From a virus: DNA of 41,959 nt. Positions 16,168 to 25,111 of the stretch are shown here, piece after piece. A program made the position numbers and the translations under genes. The stretch is taken from IMG/VR virus record IMGVR_UViG_3300047562_000455, positions 1-41,959 of that record; one strand, given 5' to 3'. The first letter of the stretch is position 1. The number at the start of each line of letters is the position of its first letter. The notes beneath the pieces are model-generated. The model searched no databases. It saw only the letters and a list, made by a program, of their open reading frames with translations, and had not been told where the DNA came from.

Positions 16168-16187
16168 GGCGGGGATTTCTCCCCGCC
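16168..16187 (-). terminator. GC-rich hairpin between gp19 and gp20, possible weak terminator
   Basis: A perfect seven-base-pair stem GGCGGGG / CCCCGCC encloses the loop AGAAAT when read on the minus strand. It lies 15 bases after the gp19 stop codon and 18 bases before the gp20 ATG. The following bases on the minus strand (GCTTTCTC) are a poor U-tract, so it may attenuate, protect the gp19 mRNA 3' end, or act at the RNA level rather than fully terminate. The loop is identical to that of the gp23 terminator. Confidence 0.6.
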
Positions 16188-16202
16188 TTTGTTATAATAT
16201 AA

Positions 16203-16823
16203 TTAGACTGTAATAGTATTATTAAGCGAGTTTGGATTATTCACATCGTCAGTTGTTCTAACACCAGACTCAAATGATTCCCACCACTGATATGCAAAGG
16301 TCACAGCGAATTCTTCGATAGTATCATTTGCACCCCAATCCATTTCAATTGGACTAAGATCAATTGGAAATAAACCAATGAACTTATACTTTTTAATACC
16401 GGCTTCGCCTTCAATATTGGCTTTTCCATATTGAGTGATAATAGCATCTTTCTGATAAGAATCTGGATTTACTCTACCTATTGCTCGTGTATTACCAACA
16501 TGAGAATTCAGTTGACTCATCCAAATTTCAAAAGCGTTACGAATTAAAAAGTCTTCATCATTGATAATTGTTACTGTCCATTCGGTAAATGTTCTATTAC
16601 CAGAAAATTTCAATTCACGACCAAAATAGTTAACTGGAATTTGATTTACTGTTGAACCAGGCAACTGTGCAGCACGACACATAAATGAAAATTTATCTAT
16701 TGCATTGGTAGATCCGCTTGTATTGATAAAACTACCAAGAGCAGGAATTTCACACTTAAATAAATTAGGACGGGCCCCGTCACCAACCATACGTGTTCTA
16801 AATTCGTTTACATTAAAAGCCAT
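16203..16823 (-). CDS. 19: gp19 tail tube protein
   Basis: A 206-residue protein, longer than T4 gp19 (163) but typical of exo-T-even phages. It polymerises as hexameric rings inside the contractile sheath. The segment FSFMCRAAQLPGSTVNQIPV, the FGRELKFSGNRTFTEWTVTI strand pair and the C-terminal FAVTFAYQWWES are hallmarks of the family. It lies between gp18 and gp20 as in T4. An AAAGGAG ribosome site and a near-consensus late promoter CATAAATA (16842-16849) precede it, fitting strong late expression. Confidence 0.95.
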   Translation of the reverse strand: MAFNVNEFRTRMVGDGARPNLFKCEIPALGSFINTSGSTNAIDKFSFMCRAAQLPGSTVNQIPVNYFGRELKFSGNRTFTEWTVTIINDEDFLIRNAFEIWMSQLNSHVGNTRAIGRVNPDSYQKDAIITQYGKANIEGEAGIKKYKFIGLFPIDLSPIEMDWGANDTIEEFAVTFAYQWWESFESGVRTTDDVNNPNSLNNTITV

Positions 16824-16841
16824 TTATTTACTCCTTTTGTC

Positions 16842-16849
16842 TATTTATG
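16842..16849 (-). promoter_or_regulatory. Probable late promoter for gp19 (one mismatch)
   Basis: CATAAATA on the minus strand, seven of eight matches to TATAAATA, 18 bases before the gp19 start codon and in the gap after gp18. Confidence 0.6.
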
Positions 16850-16863
16850 TTCATTTTTAGCAA

Positions 16864-18579
16864 TTAGAATCTACCAACGATTTCTTCGAAGGCAACACCA
16901 GTTCTTACAGCAACAAAGTTAAGCTGAATGAAGTTGATGCTTCTAGCTGGCTTAATGTAGATATCACCGACAAATTCGTTTCTGTCGATAACTTCAGGAG
17001 TGTTATTTGTAGTATCGCAAACTACACGATATGCGTAGATACCTCGGCGGCCCTGCACATCACGTAGGTAAGGCTCAACGAGACCTACAAACTGTGAACG
17101 TGTAAACTCATCGTTGAATTCAAACAAGCTGTACTTGGCTGCTCTTGCAATTGCCTTTTCAAGAACAATGAACAGGCGACGAACGTTGATACGGTCGAAT
17201 GCTGAAGGTCTTGAAAGAAGGGTCTTATCACCATATAGAATTGTACCTTCGCCTGGGAATGATACAACAGGATTGATACCACTCTTGTAAAGAGTATCAC
17301 GATCTGTCTTACCTGGATTCCATGCAAGCTTTACTACATTCTTGATCTGACCACGATTAAATCCAGCTGGTGAGTACCAAGGATCACGCTCAAAGTCTGT
17401 TCTTACACATAGACCTGCAATATCACCATTCAGAGGCACCCAACGATATACGTTATTGTACTTGTCAAACTGATACTTCCAACCTGAGTCCATTACAGCA
17501 TATGATGTAGATGGTAGAATATTTCTGTAGTTTACAGCATTTGTCGCTTCATTACCATACTTGTTGATTACGTTAGAAGATTGTGGAGACAAGAATGCTA
17601 CACAGTCTTTGCGTGTTTCAACAATGTTATTGATAATGTGCAAATGAACGTTAGAAGAAGATGCGCCGGCCATGATAAGAGAGATATCGACTTCTTCACC
17701 GTTCTTGAAACGATCATATGCTCTTACAAGTTCAGCATCAGAAACGTTAGCTGTTACACCATTTGACAACACAAAAGAATATGAATCATTTGATGTAAAT
17801 GTATTATTACTTGCTACATTACCCCAATTTGTAGAATTTGTTGGATGATTGATAATGTAAATGTACTTTGATCTGTCATTTATCACATTTACATAATAGT
17901 TAGATGAACCATCATCATTTTTAGCATCAACGGCTTTTGAAACATATGAGTACTTTTCAAGAATTGTATTTGGTGCAGCAAACTTACCTTTTTCGTCAAT
18001 GACAAGAATATGCATTTCGTCACGTAGTCCACCACGAGTATTTGCATATCCTGTTGTTAGTGGTATACCGTCAAATTGATTTGCATAATTTATTGTGCTG
18101 CTGCTCCATGCAGTCCATGCATTTGAGTTTGTGCCGTTTGCAAATACTTCAATTCTAAGACCATTTCCTAGATCGCCAGCATAACGTGCAGCAATAACAC
18201 CATTGTTAGCTGCATCACCTACGAAAGGATAATTCCAATTGTTATTATAGTCTTCTTGATTTGCAATGAGAACGCCTGCTCCTGAACCGCTTGTTGCGTT
18301 CTTGTCTGTTGATGTATTGGAAGCACGAACGACCTTAAGGTCACGACCGTATGCCAAGAAGTTAGCCGCAGTAAACCAACTTGATATCACGTTAGCATCA
18401 CCTGTTGGCTTACCATAGGTGTCTACTAGCTCGTTTTCGTCTGAAATTGTCATAATTGTATTTGAAGGACCCCATGAAAACTGCGCCGCAATAGCACCTT
18501 GTGTGGTGCCCACTGAAGGCACAATAGTAGTAAGGTCGAACTCAGATACATTTACACCTGGTGACAGTTGAAATGCCAT
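16864..18579 (-). CDS. 18: gp18 contractile tail sheath protein
   Basis: A 571-residue protein (T4 gp18 is 659). Its subunits form the contractile sheath that drives the tube into the cell. The N-terminus FQLSPGVNVSEFDLTTIVPS and the C-terminal core (FIVLEKAIARAAKYSLFEFND; SQFVGLVEPYLRDVQGRRGI; INFIQLNFVAVRTGVAFEE) are strongly conserved in myovirus sheath proteins. Variable surface domains occupy the middle. A GGAG ribosome site precedes the start, and a seven-of-eight late promoter is found at 18619-18626. Confidence 0.96.
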   Translation of the reverse strand: MAFQLSPGVNVSEFDLTTIVPSVGTTQGAIAAQFSWGPSNTIMTISDENELVDTYGKPTGDANVISSWFTAANFLAYGRDLKVVRASNTSTDKNATSGSGAGVLIANQEDYNNNWNYPFVGDAANNGVIAARYAGDLGNGLRIEVFANGTNSNAWTAWSSSTINYANQFDGIPLTTGYANTRGGLRDEMHILVIDEKGKFAAPNTILEKYSYVSKAVDAKNDDGSSNYYVNVINDRSKYIYIINHPTNSTNWGNVASNNTFTSNDSYSFVLSNGVTANVSDAELVRAYDRFKNGEEVDISLIMAGASSSNVHLHIINNIVETRKDCVAFLSPQSSNVINKYGNEATNAVNYRNILPSTSYAVMDSGWKYQFDKYNNVYRWVPLNGDIAGLCVRTDFERDPWYSPAGFNRGQIKNVVKLAWNPGKTDRDTLYKSGINPVVSFPGEGTILYGDKTLLSRPSAFDRINVRRLFIVLEKAIARAAKYSLFEFNDEFTRSQFVGLVEPYLRDVQGRRGIYAYRVVCDTTNNTPEVIDRNEFVGDIYIKPARSINFIQLNFVAVRTGVAFEEIVGRF

Positions 18580-18618
18580 ATTATCTCTCCTTTAAAAGTG
18601 GATTATTATTCTTGTTAT

Positions 18619-18626
18619 TATTTAGA
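18619..18626 (-). promoter_or_regulatory. Possible late promoter for gp18 (one mismatch)
   Basis: TCTAAATA on the minus strand, seven of eight matches to TATAAATA, 39 bases before the gp18 start codon between gp17 and gp18. It is called mainly by position. Confidence 0.45.
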
Positions 18627-18637
18627 AAAATGAAGAT

Positions 18638-20302
18638 TTATAGTCTGTCTGACCAGTTCAAATCGTTCCAAGGATATCTTTTATCGATGTCTTCAAACCA
18701 TACTGTACCTCTTTCGTCCACTTCCATTTTAGGAGTATATCTATCAAGTCCATCATCTATGATCGGCAAAGGAGTCAAGTCTGAATCCATCAACTGTAAT
18801 TGCTCTTCTTGCAGAGTTCTACGGATATCGTTCTTGATGTTTTCCTTGAAGTATCTTTGAGCAGTCAACCAGCCAAAATGCACCAAAGTCATCGCAAGAT
18901 CGTCGTTATTACCCTCTTCTGCCTTGAACGTCTTCTTATCTGCTGAGAAAGTAGTCAATTCCATGATCGTCTCAGCATCTTGAATGATGAGCTTATCGCT
19001 CTCAACTAATGTCTTCAGATTAGCACAACCGATATTCTTTGTCTGTTGTGATGTTCTGATACCATATGCAATCTTCTTTTTAAAACCCGGTGTTTGCTGC
19101 TGGCCTTGTTTACCTTTGACTTCAATCTTGATGAGATTTTCATAAGCAATTTCATGATGAAGTATTTCAGAAACTTGCAGGCCAATTGTATTGATTTCTA
19201 CCAAAACAAATGCTTCATTATAATATCTGGCATGATTTGCTATGATAGAAGGATACAACATAGGCGATATCTTGTTGTTTCGGTACTTGGCAACTTGTCG
19301 ATAAGGTATTTCAGTAACGTCTATGATTGAAAAAGTTGAGTAGTCAAGGTTCAATCCTTCTGCGACATCCACAGTCATGGTATATGTATGATCTTTTATT
19401 GGCTCTTCATAGATGTCGAGAAAACCTTCTTTACGAATAGGATTTTTGAAAGCCAATGCTCTCAGCTTCGACGGATGAATAAGTGTATTTGTAGAACCAA
19501 TGAATTCACACTCAAATTCTTGTCTAAACTGGTCAGGAGATGTGTTACGAATTGTTAGTTCTTTCCACTCTTCATCTCTTCCTGGCACCATACTCCAGTG
19601 AATTTCAATAGGTATATAATCTGAACGCTTTTCAGTTGCTTCTACCCACATACGATAGAACAAGTTCAAACCATTTGGTGTCGAAACGATAATAACTTTT
19701 GTGCTATTACCAGATGAAATGGTAGGGTATGTGGACATGAAGAATGCCTCTGCGATGTTATTCGGCACGAAGGCAAACTCGTCCAAGAAGATAACATTGA
19801 AAGACTGACCACGGACAGAGCTACCTGATGTGGAATCAGCGACAGCTATTGAACCGTTTGCCAATTTGATGGAACCTTTGTTCCACAAAAGAACGCCTTG
19901 CTGAAGAAATCTAGGTAGATACTCAAAAGCAAGCTGAAGTCTACCCATGATTTCACGAGCAGTTGAAGACTTGTTTGCAAGAATAGCTATCTTGACATTT
20001 TCATTGAACAGTATGTAGTGTAGCAAAAATGCAACAGATGTTGTAGTCTTACCTACCTGTCTTGGTAGTTTACAGATAGAGAAGCGGTTCTCATGAAAAG
20101 TTCGCAGCATGTCCTGCTGAAAGTCCCACATACGAAACGGCATGAGACCGTGATCGACGTTAATGATCTTCATGTATGTTGTGGCAAAGTAAACAGGATC
20201 TTCCATGCATTTGGCAAACTCATCACGCTCAGTCTGGGTGAAAGCATGTTGGTAATCTTCTTTTGGTAAGTTAGGATTACCTTTATAACCATTATTAAAC
20301 AT
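18638..20302 (-). CDS. 17: gp17 large terminase subunit
   Basis: A 554-residue packaging motor and nuclease (T4 gp17 is 610). The ATPase part shows a T4-type Walker A CKLPRQVGKTTTS (about 78-89), Walker B VIFLDEFAF with D174 and catalytic E175, and the coupling motif IIVSTPNG. The C-terminal RNase H-like nuclease begins with MTVDVAEGLNLDYSTFSIID, in which the first Asp should be a metal ligand, and ends with a conserved NNDDLAMTLVHFGW segment. It works with gp16 and docks on gp20. It follows a 58-residue gene and gp16 with almost no spacing. Confidence 0.97.
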   Translation of the reverse strand: MFNNGYKGNPNLPKEDYQHAFTQTERDEFAKCMEDPVYFATTYMKIINVDHGLMPFRMWDFQQDMLRTFHENRFSICKLPRQVGKTTTSVAFLLHYILFNENVKIAILANKSSTAREIMGRLQLAFEYLPRFLQQGVLLWNKGSIKLANGSIAVADSTSGSSVRGQSFNVIFLDEFAFVPNNIAEAFFMSTYPTISSGNSTKVIIVSTPNGLNLFYRMWVEATEKRSDYIPIEIHWSMVPGRDEEWKELTIRNTSPDQFRQEFECEFIGSTNTLIHPSKLRALAFKNPIRKEGFLDIYEEPIKDHTYTMTVDVAEGLNLDYSTFSIIDVTEIPYRQVAKYRNNKISPMLYPSIIANHARYYNEAFVLVEINTIGLQVSEILHHEIAYENLIKIEVKGKQGQQQTPGFKKKIAYGIRTSQQTKNIGCANLKTLVESDKLIIQDAETIMELTTFSADKKTFKAEEGNNDDLAMTLVHFGWLTAQRYFKENIKNDIRRTLQEEQLQLMDSDLTPLPIIDDGLDRYTPKMEVDERGTVWFEDIDKRYPWNDLNWSDRL

Positions 20303-20305
20303 CTA

Positions 20306-20482
20306 TCAGTCTTTTCTATCGTTCTTTTTGATTTCTTCGTAACGATCACTGAGTTCTTTCATCTTCTTACGGAACTCATCACTATCGATCAATTTTCTAC
20401 CAAGTGCTTTTTCGATCTTGGTTGTAGGTGAAACATAACCTTTACCGTATGCTTCTTTCAAAAAGTTTTTAAGTGTTTTCAT
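20306..20482 (-). CDS. Small 58-residue protein between gp16 and gp17
   Basis: A short gene with ATG at 20480-20482 and TGA at 20306-20308. The product begins MKTLKNFLKEAYGKGYVSP and is basic and helical, ending in DRYEEIKKNDRKD. It overlaps the 3' end of gp16 by 14 bases and stops three bases before the gp17 ATG, so it fills the gap exactly and is likely a real, translationally coupled gene. The function is unknown; by position it could be a packaging accessory factor. Confidence 0.75.
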   Translation of the reverse strand: MKTLKNFLKEAYGKGYVSPTTKIEKALGRKLIDSDEFRKKMKELSDRYEEIKKNDRKD

Positions 20483-20894
20483 TCTTCTTTTCTTTCATCT
20501 GTTTAAGTAGATCGGCAGTAGTTCCTACAAACACTGCTTTTTCTACTGTAACATTTGGCTTTTCATCTTTCTTTGTACCATGTAAATCTTTGTTTTTCTT
20601 CTGCAAATCATACAAATCTTTAGTGATATCTGCGATAGTCTTCATGGTCGTCGCTAATACCTCATATGCTCTAGGAGATTCAGATTCTTTGGCCAAATCA
20701 GTCAAGTTTTCCATTGCAGCATTACCTTTCTCTATAAGAGATCGAAATGTGCGTCTTGATAGATTGTAGTCAGCATCAGCGTCATCTTGCTCGTGCGGTG
20801 TATTGATTATCACTTCTCTCTTAGGCTCTATGATTTCAACTTGATTGTCAATACCAAGAGAACTTGAGATTATATCATTTGATTTTTCACTCAT
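20469..20894 (-). CDS. 16: gp16 small terminase subunit
   Basis: A 141-residue protein (T4 gp16 is 164). It recognises DNA for packaging and stimulates the gp17 ATPase. The central helices carry the family pattern DYNLSRRTFRSLIEKGNAAM, LAKESESPRAYEVLATTMK and ITKDLYDLQKK, which form the oligomeric ring's coiled-coil core. Acidic N-terminal and basic C-terminal tails flank it. The start overlaps the gp15 stop by four bases (ATGA). Confidence 0.92.
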   Translation of the reverse strand: MSEKSNDIISSSLGIDNQVEIIEPKREVIINTPHEQDDADADYNLSRRTFRSLIEKGNAAMENLTDLAKESESPRAYEVLATTMKTIADITKDLYDLQKKNKDLHGTKKDEKPNVTVEKAVFVGTTADLLKQMKEKKNENT

Positions 20895-21901
20895 TCAGTT
20901 TCGGGCCATTCTGTTATTGTTGTAGTAAATCCAAAGTCTTCATCTGGTTCAGCATCGATTGGATTAGGATCAATCTGTATCTGAGCAAGCTTGATAGGTG
21001 TTGCATCAAAACTTGATATGTTGCAAACAGCATTTGTTGATGCTGCTCTGATAGTATTGTTTACCTTAAACTGTCCCTGAGAACCACCAATGACAAGTCT
21101 GTTTGTTTCACCATGCCAACTCAATACATATCCATATGCTGTAGCAGTTTGATATGTGGCACCCTGATACACGATATCATCAGGTTTGAATGTGCCATTT
21201 GCCAATGGTTCTGTTGTATTGATTTTGATGATATTACCAGCTTTGAGGGATTCATCATTGTAAATATTGGCAAACACACGACGAATGATCTTACCTGTAG
21301 AAACTGGACCGTAATAGTATGCTTTCATCGTGAAAGAAAGAGTCCAAGACACATATCTCACAGCATCAAAGTTACCTTCATGTTCAATTACGTTTGATAC
21401 AGAATTTAATATGATAGGAATGTCTTTCAAGAATCCCATTGTAGGTACAGAATCGATTGTCACTGTGTAGTCAGGATTAAAATATGGTAGGATCTGTTCT
21501 ACAATGTGTGTGCCATCATCAACATTTCTTGCATATATCTGTAGATCAAAGTTCAAGTCGTAAGGTACACCCATGTACTGAGACGCACCACGAGAAGATG
21601 TGTTTGCAACAGGATTCTTTAATAGTGAGTTTTGTTTTCTAGAAGCATCGTATGAAAATCCAGTCAACTCAAATGACATTCTCGGTAGAACAACCTGTAC
21701 TGGTCTTTCCAAGTCTGGATCTGCTCTTAGTCTTGAGTAATACTTTTCTTTTGGTGCATAGACAACAGGCACCTTGAAACGTTCAATTTCAACTTCTGAA
21801 GTCTTGTTGACTCGCTTCACAGTAATGTTGTTGAACATATTACCAAAAAGTATAACATATTTACGAGTTAATTGGTGGTAAAAGTAGGCATTAGATAACA
21901 T
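20891..21901 (-). CDS. 15: gp15 tail terminator/sheath stabiliser
   Basis: A 336-residue protein (T4 gp15 is 272). It forms the hexameric ring at the head-proximal end of the tail, stabilises the sheath and connects to the neck. The N-terminus, with NAYFYHQLTRKYVILFGNMF followed by NNITVKRV and FKVPVVYAPKEKYYSRL, aligns in pattern with the start of T4 gp15, which supports the start at 21901 rather than an internal Met. It continues with the family segment LPRMSFELTGFSYDASRK. It lies between gp14 and gp16 as in T4. Confidence 0.94.
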   Translation of the reverse strand: MLSNAYFYHQLTRKYVILFGNMFNNITVKRVNKTSEVEIERFKVPVVYAPKEKYYSRLRADPDLERPVQVVLPRMSFELTGFSYDASRKQNSLLKNPVANTSSRGASQYMGVPYDLNFDLQIYARNVDDGTHIVEQILPYFNPDYTVTIDSVPTMGFLKDIPIILNSVSNVIEHEGNFDAVRYVSWTLSFTMKAYYYGPVSTGKIIRRVFANIYNDESLKAGNIIKINTTEPLANGTFKPDDIVYQGATYQTATAYGYVLSWHGETNRLVIGGSQGQFKVNNTIRAASTNAVCNISSFDATPIKLAQIQIDPNPIDAEPDEDFGFTTTITEWPETE

Positions 21902-21903
21902 TT

Positions 21904-22776
21904 TTACGGCATCCCAAACGGATTGATTTCTGATAGATCAATGAATGTATTGGCTTCGTTTTGTATGACGCGATTATCTGAATCGTCATAGTCAATCAGA
22001 TCAGACATATCATCAAACGATATGACATTATATCTTGTATTTGAACTTACACCAATGACGTTGACTGAAGCACGAAGATTACCTGCCACATTGATGATCT
22101 GCAATGCTTTTGTTCCAGGATTCCAGTTCTTGACTTCTGCTGTTGCTGTAGCATATTCAAGATTAGCACCCTGATATAGTATTTCATCTTGCAAGAAATT
22201 GCCTGATCCTGTGCCCAGTATCATTTCAACAGAATAAGATACTGAGTGTTCAATATCATCAACCTCTGCAACACCAGTCTCAAAGTCTTCGTTACTGTAA
22301 CGGAATGCTTCACAACGCAATTCATACATGTATGGCTTTCTTTTGCCAAGTGAGAAGAACATCAATTCTTCTTCAACGAACTTGATTTCAAATATCTTGT
22401 TTAGAAGAGGTACATATATCAGATCACCTTCTCTTGGTCTGATTGCTGTAGTTGAAGGTACATATTTCTCAAATGATCTTCTTGATACGACAAAGTTTGA
22501 TGTATCTCGTATTTCAAGACCAAACTTAGAAAAGAAGTCACCGTCACCTTCATAACCTTCTACGTTAGCAAGATACATTTCCATTGTGTATGCTCTGCTG
22601 AATTTCGAATTTACACTCTCACCAAGAACATCATCAGCGGCATCATAGACTTCTCTAGGCATATACTTGACATCATGGCCCATGATCTGAATTGATTCAA
22701 CAATTAAATCTTCAAGAAGATATTGTTCATTGATGACAGATGGTGAAAAATTATTAAAGTAGACGGACGTTGCCAT
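21904..22776 (-). CDS. 14: gp14 neck protein
   Basis: A 290-residue protein (T4 gp14 is 256) that with gp13 builds the neck joining head and tail. The N-terminal VYFNNFSPSVINEQYLLEDL and the segment VKYMPREVYDAADDVLGES are characteristic of the family, as are FFSKFGLEIRDTSNFVVSRR and LIYVPLLNKIFEIKFVEEE. Three bases separate it from the gp13 stop, and the gp15 start follows after two bases, so the three form one transcription unit. Confidence 0.95.
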   Translation of the reverse strand: MATSVYFNNFSPSVINEQYLLEDLIVESIQIMGHDVKYMPREVYDAADDVLGESVNSKFSRAYTMEMYLANVEGYEGDGDFFSKFGLEIRDTSNFVVSRRSFEKYVPSTTAIRPREGDLIYVPLLNKIFEIKFVEEELMFFSLGKRKPYMYELRCEAFRYSNEDFETGVAEVDDIEHSVSYSVEMILGTGSGNFLQDEILYQGANLEYATATAEVKNWNPGTKALQIINVAGNLRASVNVIGVSSNTRYNVISFDDMSDLIDYDDSDNRVIQNEANTFIDLSEINPFGMP

Positions 22777-22779
22777 GAC

Positions 22780-23520
22780 TTATCCCATTATGAAATTTGG
22801 AGGTTCTTCGTAAGTATCTCGAATCAACTGTTCTATCTCTTTGATTTCAGCATCTGCTTCATTATAGATTTGTTGACCATTCATTGTGATACCACCCGGT
22901 AACTGCATACCACCAAACTTCTTCATATTGTTGCCCCATATTCTCTTGATATGTGCTGTTGTCAATCTCTTGAGCATACGATCATTCCAGACATCAGCAT
23001 AAGAATCCGGATCAACTATGATAAATCCTTCAATGATAAGATACTCACCGACTGAAGCCATGCCCCAATTCCAATCAAGATAAAGTTTGTCTGTGTGTCT
23101 ATTAAAGCGAATTGGTTGTTCACCTGAGAATAGCATGTCTAATGTTCTGATATGCTGCATAGTCAAGGCATAGTTTACATATGACACTGAGGTAAAATCA
23201 TAGAGTTCGTGTAAGCGAAGTTGATATCGCAAATCGAACATGTTAATATTGGCATTTGTTGTAGATACAGGAAATATTCGAGTAACACCAATGATGTTCT
23301 CTGTTATAGGAATATACCCATTTGTGATATTTTCCGCTGTAATTTGATGTTTCATGTACCAGCGTTCGACACCATCAAAATGGAAGTCTTGAAAATACTG
23401 CAATGCGGAATCTACACAGTCGTCAACTTGATCATCATCAACGTTTATGTTAATAACTGGATGACCCAGTTGTCTCAAACACCAATCTTTATGCTGTTCT
23501 CTTGTGGTAGGAATAGCCAT
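22780..23520 (-). CDS. 13: gp13 neck protein
   Basis: A 246-residue protein (T4 gp13 is 309) that binds the portal side of the neck. Evidence: N-terminal TREQHKDWCLRQLGHPVINI, then VDDCVDSALQYFQDFHFDG and ERWYMKHQI, and the central YLIIEGFIIVDPDSYADVWN with the ITMNGQQIYNEADAEIKEIE helix near the end, all typical of T4-like gp13. It is the first gene of the morphogenesis block, with an exact TATAAATA promoter (23560-23567) upstream. The divergent heptose operon begins 66 bases away on the other strand. Confidence 0.94.
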   Translation of the reverse strand: MAIPTTREQHKDWCLRQLGHPVININVDDDQVDDCVDSALQYFQDFHFDGVERWYMKHQITAENITNGYIPITENIIGVTRIFPVSTTNANINMFDLRYQLRLHELYDFTSVSYVNYALTMQHIRTLDMLFSGEQPIRFNRHTDKLYLDWNWGMASVGEYLIIEGFIIVDPDSYADVWNDRMLKRLTTAHIKRIWGNNMKKFGGMQLPGGITMNGQQIYNEADAEIKEIEQLIRDTYEEPPNFIMG

Positions 23521-23559
23521 TTTGCTTTATTTTCCTTCATTTTTGTAGTAGTATACATA

Positions 23560-23567
23560 TATTTATA
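23560..23567 (-). promoter_or_regulatory. T4-type late promoter for gp13-gp14-gp15-gp16-gp17
   Basis: Exact TATAAATA on the minus strand, 39 bases before the gp13 start codon, in the 66-base gap between the divergent gp13 and hldE-like genes. No convincing sigma70 pair is seen for the plus-strand genes in the same gap; a TATAAG hexamer at 23564-23569 with a TTGTAG 15 bases upstream is only a weak candidate. Confidence 0.85.
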
Positions 23568-23586
23568 AGAATTGAGGAATTACATT

Positions 23587-24786
23587 ATGATAGTTATCGG
23601 TGATTACATAAAAGACAAGTACATTTTTGGAACCAGCACAAGGCTCTCACCAGAAGCACCAGTTCCTGTGATAATACCCACACATGAAGAAGTTCGTCTT
23701 GGTGGTGCTTATAATGTAGTCAAAAATCTGCAAGCTTTTGGTGAAAATCCTCTATTCATACACAATCAAGATCAAGGAACGACTAAAACTCGCATCATTG
23801 CAAATGGTCACATTATCTGTCGCATAGACGATGAAGAGTATATTCCGTTTGTACCTGATCTGAATTTTGATCTTTCTCAGCACAAGTATGCTGTACTTTC
23901 AGACTATAACAAGGGCGTTCTGGACGATGCTCAGACTGTCATATGGAAACTCAATCTGGATGGCGTCAAAGTTTTGGTAGACCCCAAGAAAAGCTTTACT
24001 CACTATAGACATTCTTGGCTGATCAAAGCTAACAAGTCTGAGTATGAGTCTGCTATCGGTAGAAAATACTCATGGAACGAGTTCAGAGAATGTGCTGAAA
24101 TGCTGTGTGTCGAGTATGATTTTAAGTATCTGATCGTTACACTTGGCGCAGACGGTTATGCACTATATGATTATGAAAGAAACTCTTGTCGTTCTGAAAA
24201 AGGTGAAGAGCGTACAGTTCTTGATGTGACAGGCGCTGGTGATGTATTCATGGCAGCACTCGCATATTTTGTTCAGACTATGCCCGTAGAAAGAGCAGCA
24301 AGTCGTGCAAACATTCTAGCTGGTATTTCAGTCGGGCATATGGGCACTTATGTGTTGACAGAAAAAGACATTGAAACTGTATGTGCGAAACCAAACACCG
24401 TGTTTACCAATGGCTGCTTTGACATACTGCATCCTGGTCACATTCATCTACTCAAAGAGTCAAAAAAGCTTGGTCGCAGACTGATTGTCGGTATCAACTC
24501 AGATGCGTCAGTGCAGAAGATCAAGGGCTTTGACCGACCAATTCTAAAGCAGCATCAACGCAAGATTATGCTGGAAACGCTAGACATTGCAAATGAAGTG
24601 ATCATCTTTGATGAAGAGACGCCTTATGAACTGATCAAAAAGATCAGACCTGATATTATCACCAAGGGTGGTGATTATAAAATAGAAAATGTTGTGGGCA
24701 ATGACATTGCAAAAGTAGTGATCATACCTACTGTAGAGAACTATTCAACCACGAGAGTGATAAATGAGATTGTACGGAAGAGTTGA
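23587..24786 (+). CDS. hldE: Bifunctional heptose-7-phosphate kinase/heptose-1-phosphate adenylyltransferase (HldE-like)
   Basis: A 399-residue two-domain enzyme of ADP-heptose synthesis (E. coli HldE is 477). The N-terminal PfkB-type kinase has STRLSPEAPVPVI and RLGGAYNVVKNLQAFG, as in heptose kinases, and the PfkB signature DVTGAGD (about 213-219). The C-terminal cytidylyltransferase-like domain has TNGCFDILHPGHIHLL, with the nucleotide-binding HPGH at 282-285, and RPDIITKGGDYK. The ATG at 23587 is used because GAGGAA lies about eight bases before it; an upstream TTG at 23572 overlaps that site. It would phosphorylate heptose 7-phosphate and then adenylylate heptose 1-phosphate. The phosphatase GmhB and isomerase GmhA are not in the window. 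It overlaps the cupin gene by 23 bases. Confidence 0.9.
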   Translation: MIVIGDYIKDKYIFGTSTRLSPEAPVPVIIPTHEEVRLGGAYNVVKNLQAFGENPLFIHNQDQGTTKTRIIANGHIICRIDDEEYIPFVPDLNFDLSQHKYAVLSDYNKGVLDDAQTVIWKLNLDGVKVLVDPKKSFTHYRHSWLIKANKSEYESAIGRKYSWNEFRECAEMLCVEYDFKYLIVTLGADGYALYDYERNSCRSEKGEERTVLDVTGAGDVFMAALAYFVQTMPVERAASRANILAGISVGHMGTYVLTEKDIETVCAKPNTVFTNGCFDILHPGHIHLLKESKKLGRRLIVGINSDASVQKIKGFDRPILKQHQRKIMLETLDIANEVIIFDEETPYELIKKIRPDIITKGGDYKIENVVGNDIAKVVIIPTVENYSTTRVINEIVRKS

Positions 24787-25111
24787 TAAGTCTTGGGGTT
24801 ACGAAGATATCTTTGTGTCTACTGACGAATACTGCGGCAAATACCTTGTATTTAATCAAAAGGGTGATAAAACTACCATGCACTTTCACAAAGAGAAGAA
24901 AGAGACATGGAAAGTTGAACGAGGTCGTTTCATTGTGCGCTTCATTGATACCAATGATGGTAGAGAATTGGAAACCGTGATTGGTTCTGGTGATGTATGG
25001 ACAAATGAACCTCTGTTACCTCATCAGTTAGAAGCAATGGAAGATGATTCGTGTGTGTTAGAAATTTCAACACCAGACTCAGTTGAAGACAACTATAGGC
25101 TATACAGATGA
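24764..25111 (+). CDS. Small cupin protein, sugar-nucleotide pathway type
   Basis: A 115-residue single-domain cupin. The motif HFHKEKKETWKVERGRF (about 41-57) supplies the metal-binding His and Glu pattern, and a second motif region NEPLLPHQLEAMEDDS follows. It resembles the C-terminal cupin domain of mannose-6-phosphate isomerase/GDP-mannose pyrophosphorylase (WGYE near the start is typical), and small cupins of this kind often sit in surface-sugar clusters. The reaction is unknown: isomerase, epimerase or sugar sensing are possible. It overlaps hldE upstream and the epimerase gene downstream (ATGA), so the three plus-strand genes form one operon. Confidence 0.8.
   Translation: MRLYGRVDKSWGYEDIFVSTDEYCGKYLVFNQKGDKTTMHFHKEKKETWKVERGRFIVRFIDTNDGRELETVIGSGDVWTNEPLLPHQLEAMEDDSCVLEISTPDSVEDNYRLYR

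Noticed and set aside
23540-23570. Sigma70 promoter for the plus-strand hldE operon.
   Set aside because: Only a weak TTGTAG with TATAAG at 15-base spacing was found, and its start would fall on the ribosome site; not strong enough to annotate.
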